Shown one piece after another: positions 8,282 through 16,528 of a stretch of 64,000 nt of DNA. This stretch comes from Actinoplanes sp. TFC3. Lineage in GTDB: Bacteria; Actinomycetota; Actinomycetes; Mycobacteriales; Micromonosporaceae. Made by a program: the position numbers and the translations under genes. The stretch covers positions 2,526,232-2,590,231 of the forward strand of contig NZ_LOJP01000001.1 in assembly GCF_001553785.1 (NCBI RefSeq). Direction: 5' to 3'. The first letter of the stretch is position 1. Each line of letters starts with the position of its first letter. The notes under the pieces are model-generated. The model saw only the letters and a list, made by a program, of their open reading frames with translations, was not told where the DNA came from and searched no databases.

Positions 8282-9225
8282 GAGTTGTTCTCCGGTCGGA
8301 AGACGGCGATGCGGCGCATCACCAGGACGAGGACCAGTGCGGTGGTCAGAAACAGCACCACGGCCATGGCGGACGCGTAGCCGAACTGGAAGTTTGCGAA
8401 GCCGTGCTGGTAGAGCAGCTGCGTGTAGGTCATCAACGAGCTGCCGGGATAGCCGAGGTCGGTGCCCGACCCGCCGCCGACCGTGATCTTGCCGGAGGCG
8501 ACCTGCGAGGCAATCGCGGCCTCGGTGAAGTACTGCAGGGCGGCGATCACACCGGTCGCGGCCGCGAAACCGAGCACCGGCGAGATCGTCGGCAGGGTCA
8601 CGTGGCGCACCTGTTGGACGCCGTTCGCGCCGTCGAGCGAGGACGCCTCGTACAGCTCCCGGGGCACGTCGAGTAGCGCCGCCAGAAAGATGATCATCAT
8701 GTCGCCCATCACCCAGACGCCGAGCAGCACCAGCGACGGCTTGGACCAGGCCGGGTCGTTGAACCACAGCGGTCCCTTGATGCCCAGCCAGGACAGCACG
8801 TGGTTGACCGGGCCGGTACCGGGGTTGAACAGGAACACGAATGCCACCACGCTGGCCACCGGGGGCACCAGGGCCGGCAGGTAGAACACCGTGCGCCAGA
8901 AGCCGACCGCCGTCTTGGCCCGAGCCAGCAGACCGGCCAGCATCAGCGCGCAGACGATCCGCGCCGGCACGAGCACGACCACGAACCACAAGGTGTTGCG
9001 GGCCGCGGTGAAGATCTGCGGATCCGCGGTGACCATGAACCGGTAGTTCAACAGCCCGACGAATTGCGGCGCCTGCAACTGGTTGTAGCGGGTGAACGAG
9101 TAGAACACCGACGCGACCAGCGGATAGCCGAAGAAGAGAAGCAGGCCGGTCAGCGTCGGCGCGAGCATCGAGAGCGCCACCATGCGGCGACGCGCTTCGA
9201 TGCCGCGCCGGCTCGGCCTCGTCAC
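8278..9225 (-). CDS. ABC sugar transporter permease, MalF type
   Basis: The 315-residue product has six hydrophobic segments and the EAA loop (ELYEASSLDGANGVQQVRHVTLP) of MalF-like permeases. The GTG at 9225 is chosen because it forms a GTGA overlap with the stop of the binding-protein gene, in keeping with the 4-nt overlaps throughout this operon; an ATG at 9183 is possible but would remove the basic N-terminus. It pairs with the MalG-type permease to form the channel for the sugar bound by the upstream lipoprotein. Confidence 0.92.
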   Translation of the reverse strand: MTRPSRRGIEARRRMVALSMLAPTLTGLLLFFGYPLVASVFYSFTRYNQLQAPQFVGLLNYRFMVTADPQIFTAARNTLWFVVVLVPARIVCALMLAGLLARAKTAVGFWRTVFYLPALVPPVASVVAFVFLFNPGTGPVNHVLSWLGIKGPLWFNDPAWSKPSLVLLGVWVMGDMMIIFLAALLDVPRELYEASSLDGANGVQQVRHVTLPTISPVLGFAAATGVIAALQYFTEAAIASQVASGKITVGGGSGTDLGYPGSSLMTYTQLLYQHGFANFQFGYASAMAVVLFLTTALVLVLVMRRIAVFRPENNS

Positions 9226-10544
9226 GGACCCGCCAGCTTGCTGGCATTGTCGATGGTGATGTCCAGGTTCGCGGTGAAGGCGTTCACGTCGCCACCCTTC
9301 TCCTGGTAATCGGCCCACGCCTTCTGGAAGGTCTGGAGGTAGGCCGCGCCGTCCGGGGTGGCCGGGAAGGTGACCGTGTGAGGATCGGCGGCGCCGACCA
9401 CGAACGTCTTGTAGACCGGGCTGACCTTCAGGTCGGGAGACTTCAGCGCCGAGGTGAGGGTCGGGATGTTGCTGACCCCGTTGCCCAGCTCCACCTGCAC
9501 GGCGGTGTCGGTGGTCAAGTACTTCAGCAGTGCCCAGGCCAGCTCCGGCACCTTCGAGCCCCGGCCGATGCCGGCTACGTTCCCAGTGATCGACGAGGCG
9601 CCGTACTTGCCGACGCCGTCCATCACCGGCGAAGGCGCGGTGGCGTACGGCAGGCCGGGCTTCATCTTGGTGATCTTGCCGACCCGCCACTCGCCGTCGA
9701 TCGTGATGGCGACCTGGCCGGTGAAGAACGCGTTGCTGGCCTGCGACTCCTGGCCGAGACCGGAGGTGAACGCCCTCAGCTTCGCGTAGCCGATCCGGTC
9801 GACGTACGCCTTCTGCCAGGTGATGAGCTTCTTCCAGGCGTCCGAGCCGCCGATCGCCGAGGTGCCGTCGGCGTTCAGGAACGTCCCGTTGATCATCGGC
9901 TGCCAGTGGCCGACGCCGTTCTCGTAGAAGTCGATCAGCGGGTTGAAGCCGAGCTGCCTGATTGACCCGTCCGGGTTGTACTTGGTCAGCGCGAGCCCGT
10001 CGGCCTCGAGCTCCTCCAGCGTCTTCGGTGGTGAGGCGATGCCGGCCGCCTTGAACAGGTCGGTGTTGTAGAACATGCCGGTGCTGTCGGCCAGCATCGG
10101 CAGCGTGCATCGCTTGCCCTTGTACTGCGTGTAGTCGCGGACCGCGGGCGGGATGTCATCCAGGTCGACCTTGTCGCGGTCGATGAACGGTTGCAGGTCG
10201 CGGAACGCTCCCGAGGAGCAGAAGCTGCCGACCGGCTGGGACGAGCTGGACACCGCGACATCGATCGGCTGACCGGCGGAGATCGCCTTCTGGACCTTGG
10301 TGTCGTCCTGCCCGTCGTGGAGCTCGACTTTGACATCCGGATACTTCTTTTCGAAGCTGGCCACCACCTGTTTCATCACGTCGGCGTTCTGGTCGGAGAA
10401 GAAGTGCCAGAGCGACACGGTGCCCGAGAGCTTGTCGGGTGCACTCTTGTCGATCCCGCTCGAGCCGCCGCTGCCGGCCGAGCATCCGGCGGTGACCAGC
10501 ACCGCGGTGGTGGCGATGGCGAGGGAGCTAACTATTCGTCGCAT
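9222..10544 (-). CDS. Extracellular sugar-binding lipoprotein of the ABC importer
   Basis: The 440-residue precursor has a lipoprotein signal peptide with the lipid-modified cysteine at 21 (VTAGCSAG). The family 1 solute-binding fold follows, with LSGTVSLWHFF at the start of the mature domain and FFTGQVAITIDGEWRVG in the C-lobe. It should deliver an oligosaccharide to the two permeases encoded next. With a GH20 enzyme and a NagB-like deaminase in the same operon, an amino-sugar-containing ligand is the best inference. The start overlaps the end of the upstream isomerase gene by 17 nt. Confidence 0.92.
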   Translation of the reverse strand: MRRIVSSLAIATTAVLVTAGCSAGSGGSSGIDKSAPDKLSGTVSLWHFFSDQNADVMKQVVASFEKKYPDVKVELHDGQDDTKVQKAISAGQPIDVAVSSSSQPVGSFCSSGAFRDLQPFIDRDKVDLDDIPPAVRDYTQYKGKRCTLPMLADSTGMFYNTDLFKAAGIASPPKTLEELEADGLALTKYNPDGSIRQLGFNPLIDFYENGVGHWQPMINGTFLNADGTSAIGGSDAWKKLITWQKAYVDRIGYAKLRAFTSGLGQESQASNAFFTGQVAITIDGEWRVGKITKMKPGLPYATAPSPVMDGVGKYGASSITGNVAGIGRGSKVPELAWALLKYLTTDTAVQVELGNGVSNIPTLTSALKSPDLKVSPVYKTFVVGAADPHTVTFPATPDGAAYLQTFQKAWADYQEKGGDVNAFTANLDITIDNASKLAGP

Positions 10545-11394
10545 GCGTCTCTCCCAACAGGGTTTGGAGGTAGGCGAGATTGCCGGCGGTGCGCTTGGCC
10601 AGCGGAAGCTCGGTCGAGAAGTCCTCGACCGTCACCCAGCCGTCGTAGCCGTGAGCGCGCAGCTCACCGAGGTAGCGGCCGACCGAGGCCTGGCCGGTGG
10701 TGAGCCCGGCCCACTCGTACGTCCACTGCGCACCGCCGTCCGCGCACTGCTCGCCGGTGGTGACCCAGCGAGCGTTCTTGACGTGCACGTGTGCCAGATA
10801 GGGGCCGAGCATCTCGAACGCGGCCCGATGGTTCTCCTGCCCCTCGACGACCAGGTTGCCGAGGTCGTGGATGACCCCGACATGCTCGGGGTCGAGCCCG
10901 TCGAGCAGCCGCAACGCGGCCGACGCGGACGGCGTGACGGTGTCCTGATGCGTCTCCACCAGTGCCTTCACACCCAGCTCGGCCGCCTGCTGAGCGACCC
11001 ACTCCAGGTCGGCGCGGGTCCGGGCGAAGAGCTGCGGGTACGGCGTGACACCCCCGGTCGCGGGCATGGTGACCCGCGCCTGGCGTGCCCCGAGCGCGGC
11101 GGTCGCGCGCAGCACGGTCAGCACCCGCTCGTGCTCCGAGGCGGGCTCGTAGCCGCCGATTCCGGAGATCTCCAAGCCGGCTTCGGCGGTGACCCGGTCG
11201 ATCTCCGGCACCCGCTCCTCGAGCCCGGTGAAGGGCCAGGTCGAGCGGTTGCCGGCCCAGAAACCCGGCGGGTCGGCCGGCCGCTGGTCGACGATCCGCC
11301 ACTCGATGCCGTCCCAGCCCTGCGCGGCCAGCGTGGCGGCCGCCTCCTGCGGCGTCCAGTCCGGGGTGGACGCGGTGAACACCGAGAACTTCAT
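10528..11394 (-). CDS. Sugar phosphate isomerase/epimerase-like TIM barrel (first paralogue)
   Basis: The 288-residue protein is of the xylose-isomerase-like AP-endonuclease-2 fold: WDGIEWRIVD, ALVETHQDTVTPS, HVGVIHDLGNLVVEG, LAHVHVKNARW and WVTVEDFS supply the acidic and histidine metal ligands expected at the ends of the beta strands. Such proteins act as keto-sugar isomerases, epimerases or dehydratases, often beside Gfo/Idh dehydrogenases, as here. The ATG at 11394 overlaps the dehydrogenase stop by 4 nt. The exact reaction is unknown. The operon holds a second barrel of the same superfamily. Confidence 0.85.
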   Translation of the reverse strand: MKFSVFTASTPDWTPQEAAATLAAQGWDGIEWRIVDQRPADPPGFWAGNRSTWPFTGLEERVPEIDRVTAEAGLEISGIGGYEPASEHERVLTVLRATAALGARQARVTMPATGGVTPYPQLFARTRADLEWVAQQAAELGVKALVETHQDTVTPSASAALRLLDGLDPEHVGVIHDLGNLVVEGQENHRAAFEMLGPYLAHVHVKNARWVTTGEQCADGGAQWTYEWAGLTTGQASVGRYLGELRAHGYDGWVTVEDFSTELPLAKRTAGNLAYLQTLLGETHATNS

Positions 11395-12587
11395 CGCGCG
11401 ACCCCCTCGATCGGGTCGCTGTTGTGCTCGGGCTCGCCGTCGTACTCGCCGGCCAGGACGTCGTCGATGCGGATCGGTCGGCCGAGGGTGGCGCTGAGGT
11501 AGAGGCCGCGGACCGTGGCCAAGGTGAGCAGGGCCGCCTCGACGGTCACGGCCGGTTCGCGCTGGTCGCGGATCGCGCCGGACAGATCGGCGTACTGCCG
11601 GATGTGGCCGGCCAGGAAGTGGTCCTTCTCGGCCGGGCCGTCGGTCGAGTGCTCCGGCGGCACCAGCCCGGCCTTCTGGTCGCCGGCACCCTCGGCGGCC
11701 GGCGAGTTGCCGGTCGTTGACGCCGAGGCGAGCGTCGAGGACGGGGGAGCGGCGTGGAAGTAGGCCAGGCGGTCGTCCTCGATCACCGCCGAGCCGTGCG
11801 TGCCGTAGACGGCGTACCGGGCCGACAACCCCGGGTACGCCGCGGTGGTGCAGTGAATGACGCCGAGCGCGCCGGACTCGAAGCGTACGGTCGCCACCGC
11901 GACGTCCTCGACCTCGATCCGCTCGTGGCCGAGCAGCGCGGTCGTAGCGGTGATCTCGACCGGCCGGCCGAGGGCCCAGACGAGCAGGTCGACGGTGTGC
12001 ACTCCCTGGTTGCTGACCGCGCCGCCGCCGTCGAGTGCCCAGGTGCCACGCCAGGCGCCGGAGTCGTAGTAACCCTGGGATCGATACCAGGCGACGCTGC
12101 ACACACCGGAGGTCACCCGGCCGAAGCCACCGTCGTGCGCGGTCTTGGTGACCAGCACCGACGCGGGGTCGACCCGGTGCTGGCTGATCACCGAGACCAT
12201 CGCGCCGTTGCGCCGCGCCTCGGCCGCGGCCTGCGCGATCCGCCGGGCCCGGGGCATGGTCGTGTCCAGCGGCTTCTCGATGACCACGTGCTTGCCGGTG
12301 GCCAGCGCCTCCTCGGCCAGATCGACGTGCAGGCCGGACGGCGTGCAGATGGTGAACAGGTCGATCGCGGTGGCGGCCAAGGCCTCGGCGATCGTGCGGG
12401 CAGCCACCGGTCGCGGGTGCCCGGCCGTCTCGACGGCGTCGGCCGCCTCGGTGGCCTGCCCGAGCGTGTCGTCGATGAACGCGGCGACCTCGAAGTCCCC
12501 TTGGGCGAGCGCGGCCTTGGCCTGGTGGCGGCCGATGATGCCGGAGCCGACCACCGCGAGGCGGATGCGGGGGTTGCTGGTGGTCAT
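11391..12587 (-). CDS. Gfo/Idh/MocA-family NAD(P)-dependent sugar dehydrogenase
   Basis: The 398-residue product begins with a Rossmann motif (LAVVGSGIIGRHQAKA). It has the conserved EKP of the family (GKHVVIEKPLDTTMPRA) that carries the catalytic lysine, and a C-terminal beta-sheet domain with the helix GGAVSNQGVHTVDLLVWALG, whose histidine is typical of the active site. A disordered insertion rich in Ser, Ala and Glu lies near residues 300-335. These enzymes oxidise or reduce sugars and inositols. Between two TIM-barrel isomerases it probably takes part in oxidation-epimerisation of the imported sugar. It has 4-nt overlaps on both sides. Confidence 0.9.
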   Translation of the reverse strand: MTTSNPRIRLAVVGSGIIGRHQAKAALAQGDFEVAAFIDDTLGQATEAADAVETAGHPRPVAARTIAEALAATAIDLFTICTPSGLHVDLAEEALATGKHVVIEKPLDTTMPRARRIAQAAAEARRNGAMVSVISQHRVDPASVLVTKTAHDGGFGRVTSGVCSVAWYRSQGYYDSGAWRGTWALDGGGAVSNQGVHTVDLLVWALGRPVEITATTALLGHERIEVEDVAVATVRFESGALGVIHCTTAAYPGLSARYAVYGTHGSAVIEDDRLAYFHAAPPSSTLASASTTGNSPAAEGAGDQKAGLVPPEHSTDGPAEKDHFLAGHIRQYADLSGAIRDQREPAVTVEAALLTLATVRGLYLSATLGRPIRIDDVLAGEYDGEPEHNSDPIEGVAR

Positions 12588-13423
12588 GTCAGGTCGACTC
12601 CGATCTGGTCGGCGAGGCGCCGGAAGGCACGCGCGGCCCGGCCGAAGGCGGCCGGACCCGAGAAGCCGCCGAGGCTTCCCGCTTGCGTGAGATGAGGTTC
12701 GAGAGAGGCGTAGCCGGCGTATCCGTCGGCCTTGAGTGCGGCGATCGTGGCCGGCAGCTCGCCGTCCCCCTCGCCCGCGGCGACGACCTGACCGGTCGCC
12801 GCCACCGCGTCTTTGACCTGGAGATACTCGACGTAGGGGGCCAGGCCGGCCCAGCCCTGCGAGAAGGGCCGCACGCCGCACTGCACGTAGTTGGCGCTGT
12901 CCCAGGCCAGGCGCAGGTTCGGCGAGCCGACCGCCTCGACGAGGTCGAGCACCCGTGCCGGTACGTCGCCGTAGATGTCCTTCTCGTTCTCGTGCAGCAG
13001 CACCACGTCCTCGCGCTCGGCGAGATCGGTCAGGGCTCGCATCCGGGTGAGCACGTCGTCCCGGACGTCGAGCGGTGTCCGGTGCGGCCCGCGGTAGAAC
13101 GAGAAGATCCGGATGTAGCGGGTGCCGAGCGTGTGGGCCGCCGCGACGGCCCGGCCGAGCCGGTCGATCTCGTACTCAACCGGCAACGCCACATCGACCT
13201 TGCCGACCGGCGAGGCCACCGCGGAGACGTCCTGCCCGAGCCGGTCGAACAGCGTACGGAGGTCGCGCAGCCGATCGGGGCCGAGCTCGATCACGTTGAC
13301 GTCCCAGGCGCTGCGGACCTCGATCGACGATGCGCCGAGTGCCTGCAGCACAGCGACCTGGACCGCCGGATCCGGATGGATCTCGTCGCCGAATCCGGAG
13401 AGCCGCCACCGGGCGGCGCTCAT
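12584..13423 (-). CDS. Sugar phosphate isomerase/epimerase-like TIM barrel (second paralogue)
   Basis: This 279-residue xylose-isomerase-like barrel starts with RLSGFGDEIHPD and has VVLLHENEKDIYGD, NLRLAWDSANYVQCG, VEYLQVKDAV and YASLEPHL, which provide glutamate, aspartate, histidine and glutamate metal ligands. It differs clearly from the paralogue two genes downstream, so the two probably act on different intermediates of one pathway. It sits between the NagB-like deaminase and the Gfo/Idh dehydrogenase genes with 4-nt overlaps on both sides. Substrate unknown. Confidence 0.85.
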   Translation of the reverse strand: MSAARWRLSGFGDEIHPDPAVQVAVLQALGASSIEVRSAWDVNVIELGPDRLRDLRTLFDRLGQDVSAVASPVGKVDVALPVEYEIDRLGRAVAAAHTLGTRYIRIFSFYRGPHRTPLDVRDDVLTRMRALTDLAEREDVVLLHENEKDIYGDVPARVLDLVEAVGSPNLRLAWDSANYVQCGVRPFSQGWAGLAPYVEYLQVKDAVAATGQVVAAGEGDGELPATIAALKADGYAGYASLEPHLTQAGSLGGFSGPAAFGRAARAFRRLADQIGVDLT

Positions 13424-14187
13424 CGGGCCGGCTCCCTCAGCAGCGACGCCGCGTCGGCGTCGAGGTAGACCGCGCAGTCCGGGTGGGTCCGCAGGATCGT
13501 GCTCGGCCACCGGGTGGAGATCGGCTCGCGCAGCGTGGCCCGGATGGCCGGGGCCTTGATCGCACCCGGAACGAGGCAGAACAGCCGCCGGCCCCGCAAC
13601 AGCGCCGGCACGGTCAGAGTGACTGCCGTGCGGGGCACGTCCTCCAGCCGGGCGAAGCAGTTGTCCTGCACCTGCTGGACGCGGCTCTGTTCGTCCAGGT
13701 GCACGACCTTGGCCAGGCGCGGGTCTCTGAAATCGGCGACCGGGGGATCGTTGAAGGCGATGTGGCCGTTGACGCCGACGCCGAGCACCACCACGTCGAC
13801 CGGGCCAGCCGCGAGCACGGCGTCGTAGCGGGCAGCCTCGGCCTCGGCGTCGTCGCCGGGGTCGATGACGTCGATCGAGCGCAACGGCACCCGGTCGAAC
13901 AAGTGGCGCCGCAGCCATGCCCCGAACCTCTCGGGGGCCCCGGGTGGCAGGCCGACGTACTCATCCATGTGGAGCGCGTCGACGCGCTCCCACGGCACCC
14001 CCGGCGAGGCGGCCAGCGCCGCGAGGGTCTCCCGCTGGCTCGGGGCCGCAGCGAAGACGACCCGGGCCGAGTCGTGTGCGGCGACCGCGTCGCCGATGGC
14101 GAGCGCGATGTCCCGCGCGGCGGCGGCACCCAGGTCAGCCCGGCTGCCAAAGACCTTGACGACCAGCGTCGATTCGACTTCCGACAT
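13420..14187 (-). CDS. nagB: NagB-like glucosamine-6-phosphate deaminase
   Basis: The 255-residue protein is a NagB/6-phosphogluconolactonase-fold isomerase: HMDEYVGLP (Asp75), then GVGVNGHIAFNDP, then TRWPSTILRTHPD. NagB converts glucosamine-6-phosphate to fructose-6-phosphate and ammonia. Two active-site positions differ from E. coli NagB: Asp141 becomes Asn140, as in several Gram-positive enzymes, and the Glu148 position carries Asp147. The general call is safe, but the substrate may be another amino-sugar phosphate. It is the first gene of the eight-gene operon, directly behind a promoter with a LacI-type operator. Confidence 0.82.
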   Translation of the reverse strand: MSEVESTLVVKVFGSRADLGAAAARDIALAIGDAVAAHDSARVVFAAAPSQRETLAALAASPGVPWERVDALHMDEYVGLPPGAPERFGAWLRRHLFDRVPLRSIDVIDPGDDAEAEAARYDAVLAAGPVDVVVLGVGVNGHIAFNDPPVADFRDPRLAKVVHLDEQSRVQQVQDNCFARLEDVPRTAVTLTVPALLRGRRLFCLVPGAIKAPAIRATLREPISTRWPSTILRTHPDCAVYLDADAASLLREPAR

Positions 14188-14193
14188 GCGCCG

Positions 14194-14222
14194 ATCCTGC
14201 TGTGCAAACGTGTGCACGTCAA
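14194..14222 (-). promoter_or_regulatory. Promoter and LacI-type operator of the amino-sugar operon
   Basis: Read on the minus strand, TTGACG (-35, 14222-14217) and CAGGAT (-10, 14199-14194) are separated by 17 bp. The spacer contains the near-palindrome TGCAAACGTGTGCA at 14203-14216 (one mismatch to a perfect TGCAAACGTTTGCA), a typical LacI/GalR operator. Bound repressor would cover the promoter. The site is also about 35 bp upstream of the divergent lacI-family gene, so autoregulation is likely. Confidence 0.75.
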
Positions 14223-14250
14223 GGATTCGGGGTGAGGTAGATTCCCGGAC

Positions 14251-15297
14251 ATGAGTCAGCAGGACCCTTCGCGGCCGTCCAAGACCCGGGTGCCGTCCGG
14301 TCGTCCGGCCACCGACGTCACGCTCGGTCACGTTGCCGGCGCGGCTGGTGTGTCCCGGGCGACGGTCTCGCGTGCGTTCTCCCGACCCGAGCTGCTCAGC
14401 CCCGAGACGGTCGAACGGGTCCGCTCGATCGCCGCCAGGCTCGGCTACGTCGGCAACGAGGCTGCGCGAGCGCTGAAGACCGGCCGGTTCCGCAACATTG
14501 CGGTCGTGGTCCCCGACATCGCCAACCCGTTCTTCCCGTCCCTGCTGCGAGCCGTGCAGGACCGGGCCGGCCAGTTGGGTTACGCGGTGTTCCTCGGCGA
14601 CTCGGACGAGAACGCCGACCGGGAGCGGACCCTGCTGACCCGCTTCACCGGCCAGGTGGAGGGGTTCATCCTGGCCGGCACCCGCCTCGACAAGCCAACG
14701 ATCGTCGAGCAGTCGCGCGTCCGGCCGACCGTGCTGATCAACCGGGACGTCGCGTCGGTGTCGCAGGTGCTGATCGACTCGAGCCGGGGCATCCACGAGG
14801 CGGTGCAGCACCTCAAGGACCTCGGGCACGAGCTCATCGCCTACCTCGCCGGCCCCACCGACTCGTGGGCCGACCAGCAGCGGCGCACGGCAGCCCGCGC
14901 CGCGTGCCTGCGCCTCGGCCTGCAACTGCGAGTGGTCGAGTTGGGCCGCCCGGCCTTCCAGGCCGGCTACGACGCGGTCGAGGCCCTGACGGCTACGCCG
15001 ATCACCGCGGCGATCGCGTTCGACGACGTGATTGCTCACGGCGTGCTGGCCGGCCTGCGCCGCCGCGGCTACTCGGTCCCCGAGCAGTTCAGCGTCGTGG
15101 GCTGCGACGACACGCTCGCGATCAGCACCGATCCGCCGCTGACCACGATCTCCGGCGGCGCCGCCGAGGCCGGCTCCGCGGCCGTCGACATGCTGTTGCA
15201 CGCCGTGTCCGGCGGCTCCCAAGCCCGCCGGATGACCATCCCGACCCATCTGGTGGTGCGCGCGACGACCGCGCCGTCACCGGTCACGGTGCCCTGA
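14251..15297 (+). CDS. LacI-family transcriptional repressor of the amino-sugar regulon
   Basis: The 348-residue protein has a LacI helix-turn-helix (VTLGHVAGAAGVSRATVSRAFSR, about 24-46), a hinge helix (NEAARALKTGR) and a periplasmic-binding-protein-like effector domain starting IAVVVPDIANPFFPSLL and ending in TTISGGAAEAG. It is divergent from nagB; its likely operator lies in the 63-bp gap, and a second copy lies upstream of the GH16 gene that follows it. A sugar or sugar phosphate from the pathway is the expected inducer. Confidence 0.92.
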   Translation: MSQQDPSRPSKTRVPSGRPATDVTLGHVAGAAGVSRATVSRAFSRPELLSPETVERVRSIAARLGYVGNEAARALKTGRFRNIAVVVPDIANPFFPSLLRAVQDRAGQLGYAVFLGDSDENADRERTLLTRFTGQVEGFILAGTRLDKPTIVEQSRVRPTVLINRDVASVSQVLIDSSRGIHEAVQHLKDLGHELIAYLAGPTDSWADQQRRTAARAACLRLGLQLRVVELGRPAFQAGYDAVEALTATPITAAIAFDDVIAHGVLAGLRRRGYSVPEQFSVVGCDDTLAISTDPPLTTISGGAAEAGSAAVDMLLHAVSGGSQARRMTIPTHLVVRATTAPSPVTVP

Positions 15298-15343
15298 CGC
15301 ACCTCGGTCCACGTCCGTTCCGGGATCGAAGTTCGTCACGGGC

Positions 15344-15363
15344 TTGACGTGCAAACGATTACA
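15344..15363 (+). promoter_or_regulatory. Second copy of the LacI-type operator, upstream of GH16
   Basis: TTGACG at 15344-15349 is followed at once by TGCAAACGATTACA (15350-15363), which differs at two positions from the perfect palindrome TGCAAACGTTTGCA. The spacing of -35 box to operator is the same as in the nagB promoter. No good -10 hexamer is evident 16-18 bp downstream, so the promoter part is less certain than the operator. Confidence 0.6.
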
Positions 15364-15481
15364 GAAGAAGCTGTCCGCACGCCGTGCTCGCGCCGACCCC
15401 CCGAAGCGTTCGCCATCCCGGCGCGACAAGGCGTTCCCCGCTGCGTGGCCCCTCAGCGGGCCCGCACCTCACGAGAGGCAG

Positions 15482-16429
15482 ATGGCAATGCACCTCGCAC
15501 CAACCACCCGAAAGCGCCGCCGAGCCCGCCGCCTGAGCATCCTGGCCGGCGTTCCGCTGCTGGCCGCGGGCCTGACCACGGTCGTGCTCGGACAGGCCGA
15601 CGCCGCCACCACCCCGGCCGCGGCGGCTGCCGGACCCGCACTGTTCGACGACTTCCGCTACAGCTCGGCGAGCGACGCGAACCTGCGCTCGCACGGCTGG
15701 ACGCTGCGCAATGGCGGCGGCGGGCCCGGCGTGAGCGGCGCGTCCTGGTCGTCCGGCAACATCTCCTTCCCCACCGTCGACGGCAACCAGGTGCTGCAGC
15801 TCAAGACCACCACCGACGGCAGCGCCGCCGGCACGGTCAACTCCGAGATCAGCCGGTCCGCCGAGAACGCGCTGGCCGGCACGTACGTCGCCCGCATCAA
15901 GTTCGCCGACAAGCCGGTCAGTGGACCGAACGGCGACCACGTCGTGCAAACGTTCTTTGCGATCTCGTCGGTCTCGACCTGCGACCCGTCCTACAGCGAG
16001 GCCGACTTCAGCGAATACCTGCCCAACGGCGGCTACGGCGGCACTGCCACTTTCAACTCGCAGACCAGTTGGGCCGGCGGTGGTAGCTGCCGCGACTTCG
16101 TCGAGAAGGACGAGAACCGCAGCTTCGACGGGTGGCACACCATCATGGCCACCATCTCCGGCGGCCACGTGAAGTACTACGCCGACGGCACCCTGCTCGC
16201 CGACCACAGCGGCGCATACTACCCGCGGCGCGGGATGTCGATCGACTTCAACCAGTGGATCCAGAACCTGACCGGGCACTGCTGCGCGGGCCGAGTCAGC
16301 GTCTGGAACGAGTCGGTCGACTACGTCTTCTTCGCTCCCAACCAGGTGCTGACCCAGGCCCAGGCCGTGCAGCAGGTCACCGGCTACCGCAACGCCGGCC
16401 AGTACTACGTGAACACGGCCGGCGTCTGA
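15482..16429 (+). CDS. Secreted glycoside hydrolase family 16-like endoglycosidase
   Basis: The 315-residue precursor has a basic N-terminus (RKRRRARR), a signal peptide ending near ADA (about 41), and a GH16 jelly roll beginning FDDFRYSS. The catalytic motif ExDxxE is present as Glu173, Asp175 and Glu178 (SEADFSEYLPNGG); the extra residue marks the beta-bulge branch (laminarinases, agarases, carrageenases and relatives). Several cysteine pairs fit export. The ATG at 15482 is chosen for the GAGAGG site just upstream and the signal peptide. A shared operator suggests it depolymerises the glycan whose fragments the nagB operon imports. The substrate is not known. Confidence 0.85.
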   Translation: MAMHLAPTTRKRRRARRLSILAGVPLLAAGLTTVVLGQADAATTPAAAAAGPALFDDFRYSSASDANLRSHGWTLRNGGGGPGVSGASWSSGNISFPTVDGNQVLQLKTTTDGSAAGTVNSEISRSAENALAGTYVARIKFADKPVSGPNGDHVVQTFFAISSVSTCDPSYSEADFSEYLPNGGYGGTATFNSQTSWAGGGSCRDFVEKDENRSFDGWHTIMATISGGHVKYYADGTLLADHSGAYYPRRGMSIDFNQWIQNLTGHCCAGRVSVWNESVDYVFFAPNQVLTQAQAVQQVTGYRNAGQYYVNTAGV

Positions 16430-16485
16430 GCGTCCGTCCGATGCCTCCATCGTCGCTCAACCGGCGTCCCTGACACTTCCCCGAG

Positions 16486-16514
16486 CCGTGCGGGGCCGGG
16501 CAGGCCCCGCACGG
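16486..16514. terminator. Bidirectional hairpin terminator
   Basis: A perfect 12-bp stem (CCGTGCGGGGCC at 16486-16497, complement at 16503-16514) with a 5-nt loop lies between the convergent GH16 and GH26-like genes. Confidence 0.75.
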
Positions 16515-16528
16515 TGTCATCGCAGCTT

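Noticed and set aside
14203..14216. DasR operator for the amino-sugar operon
   Set aside because: The site does not match the DasR-type TGGTCTAGACCA pattern; TGCAAACGTGTGCA and the adjacent lacI-family gene fit LacI control.
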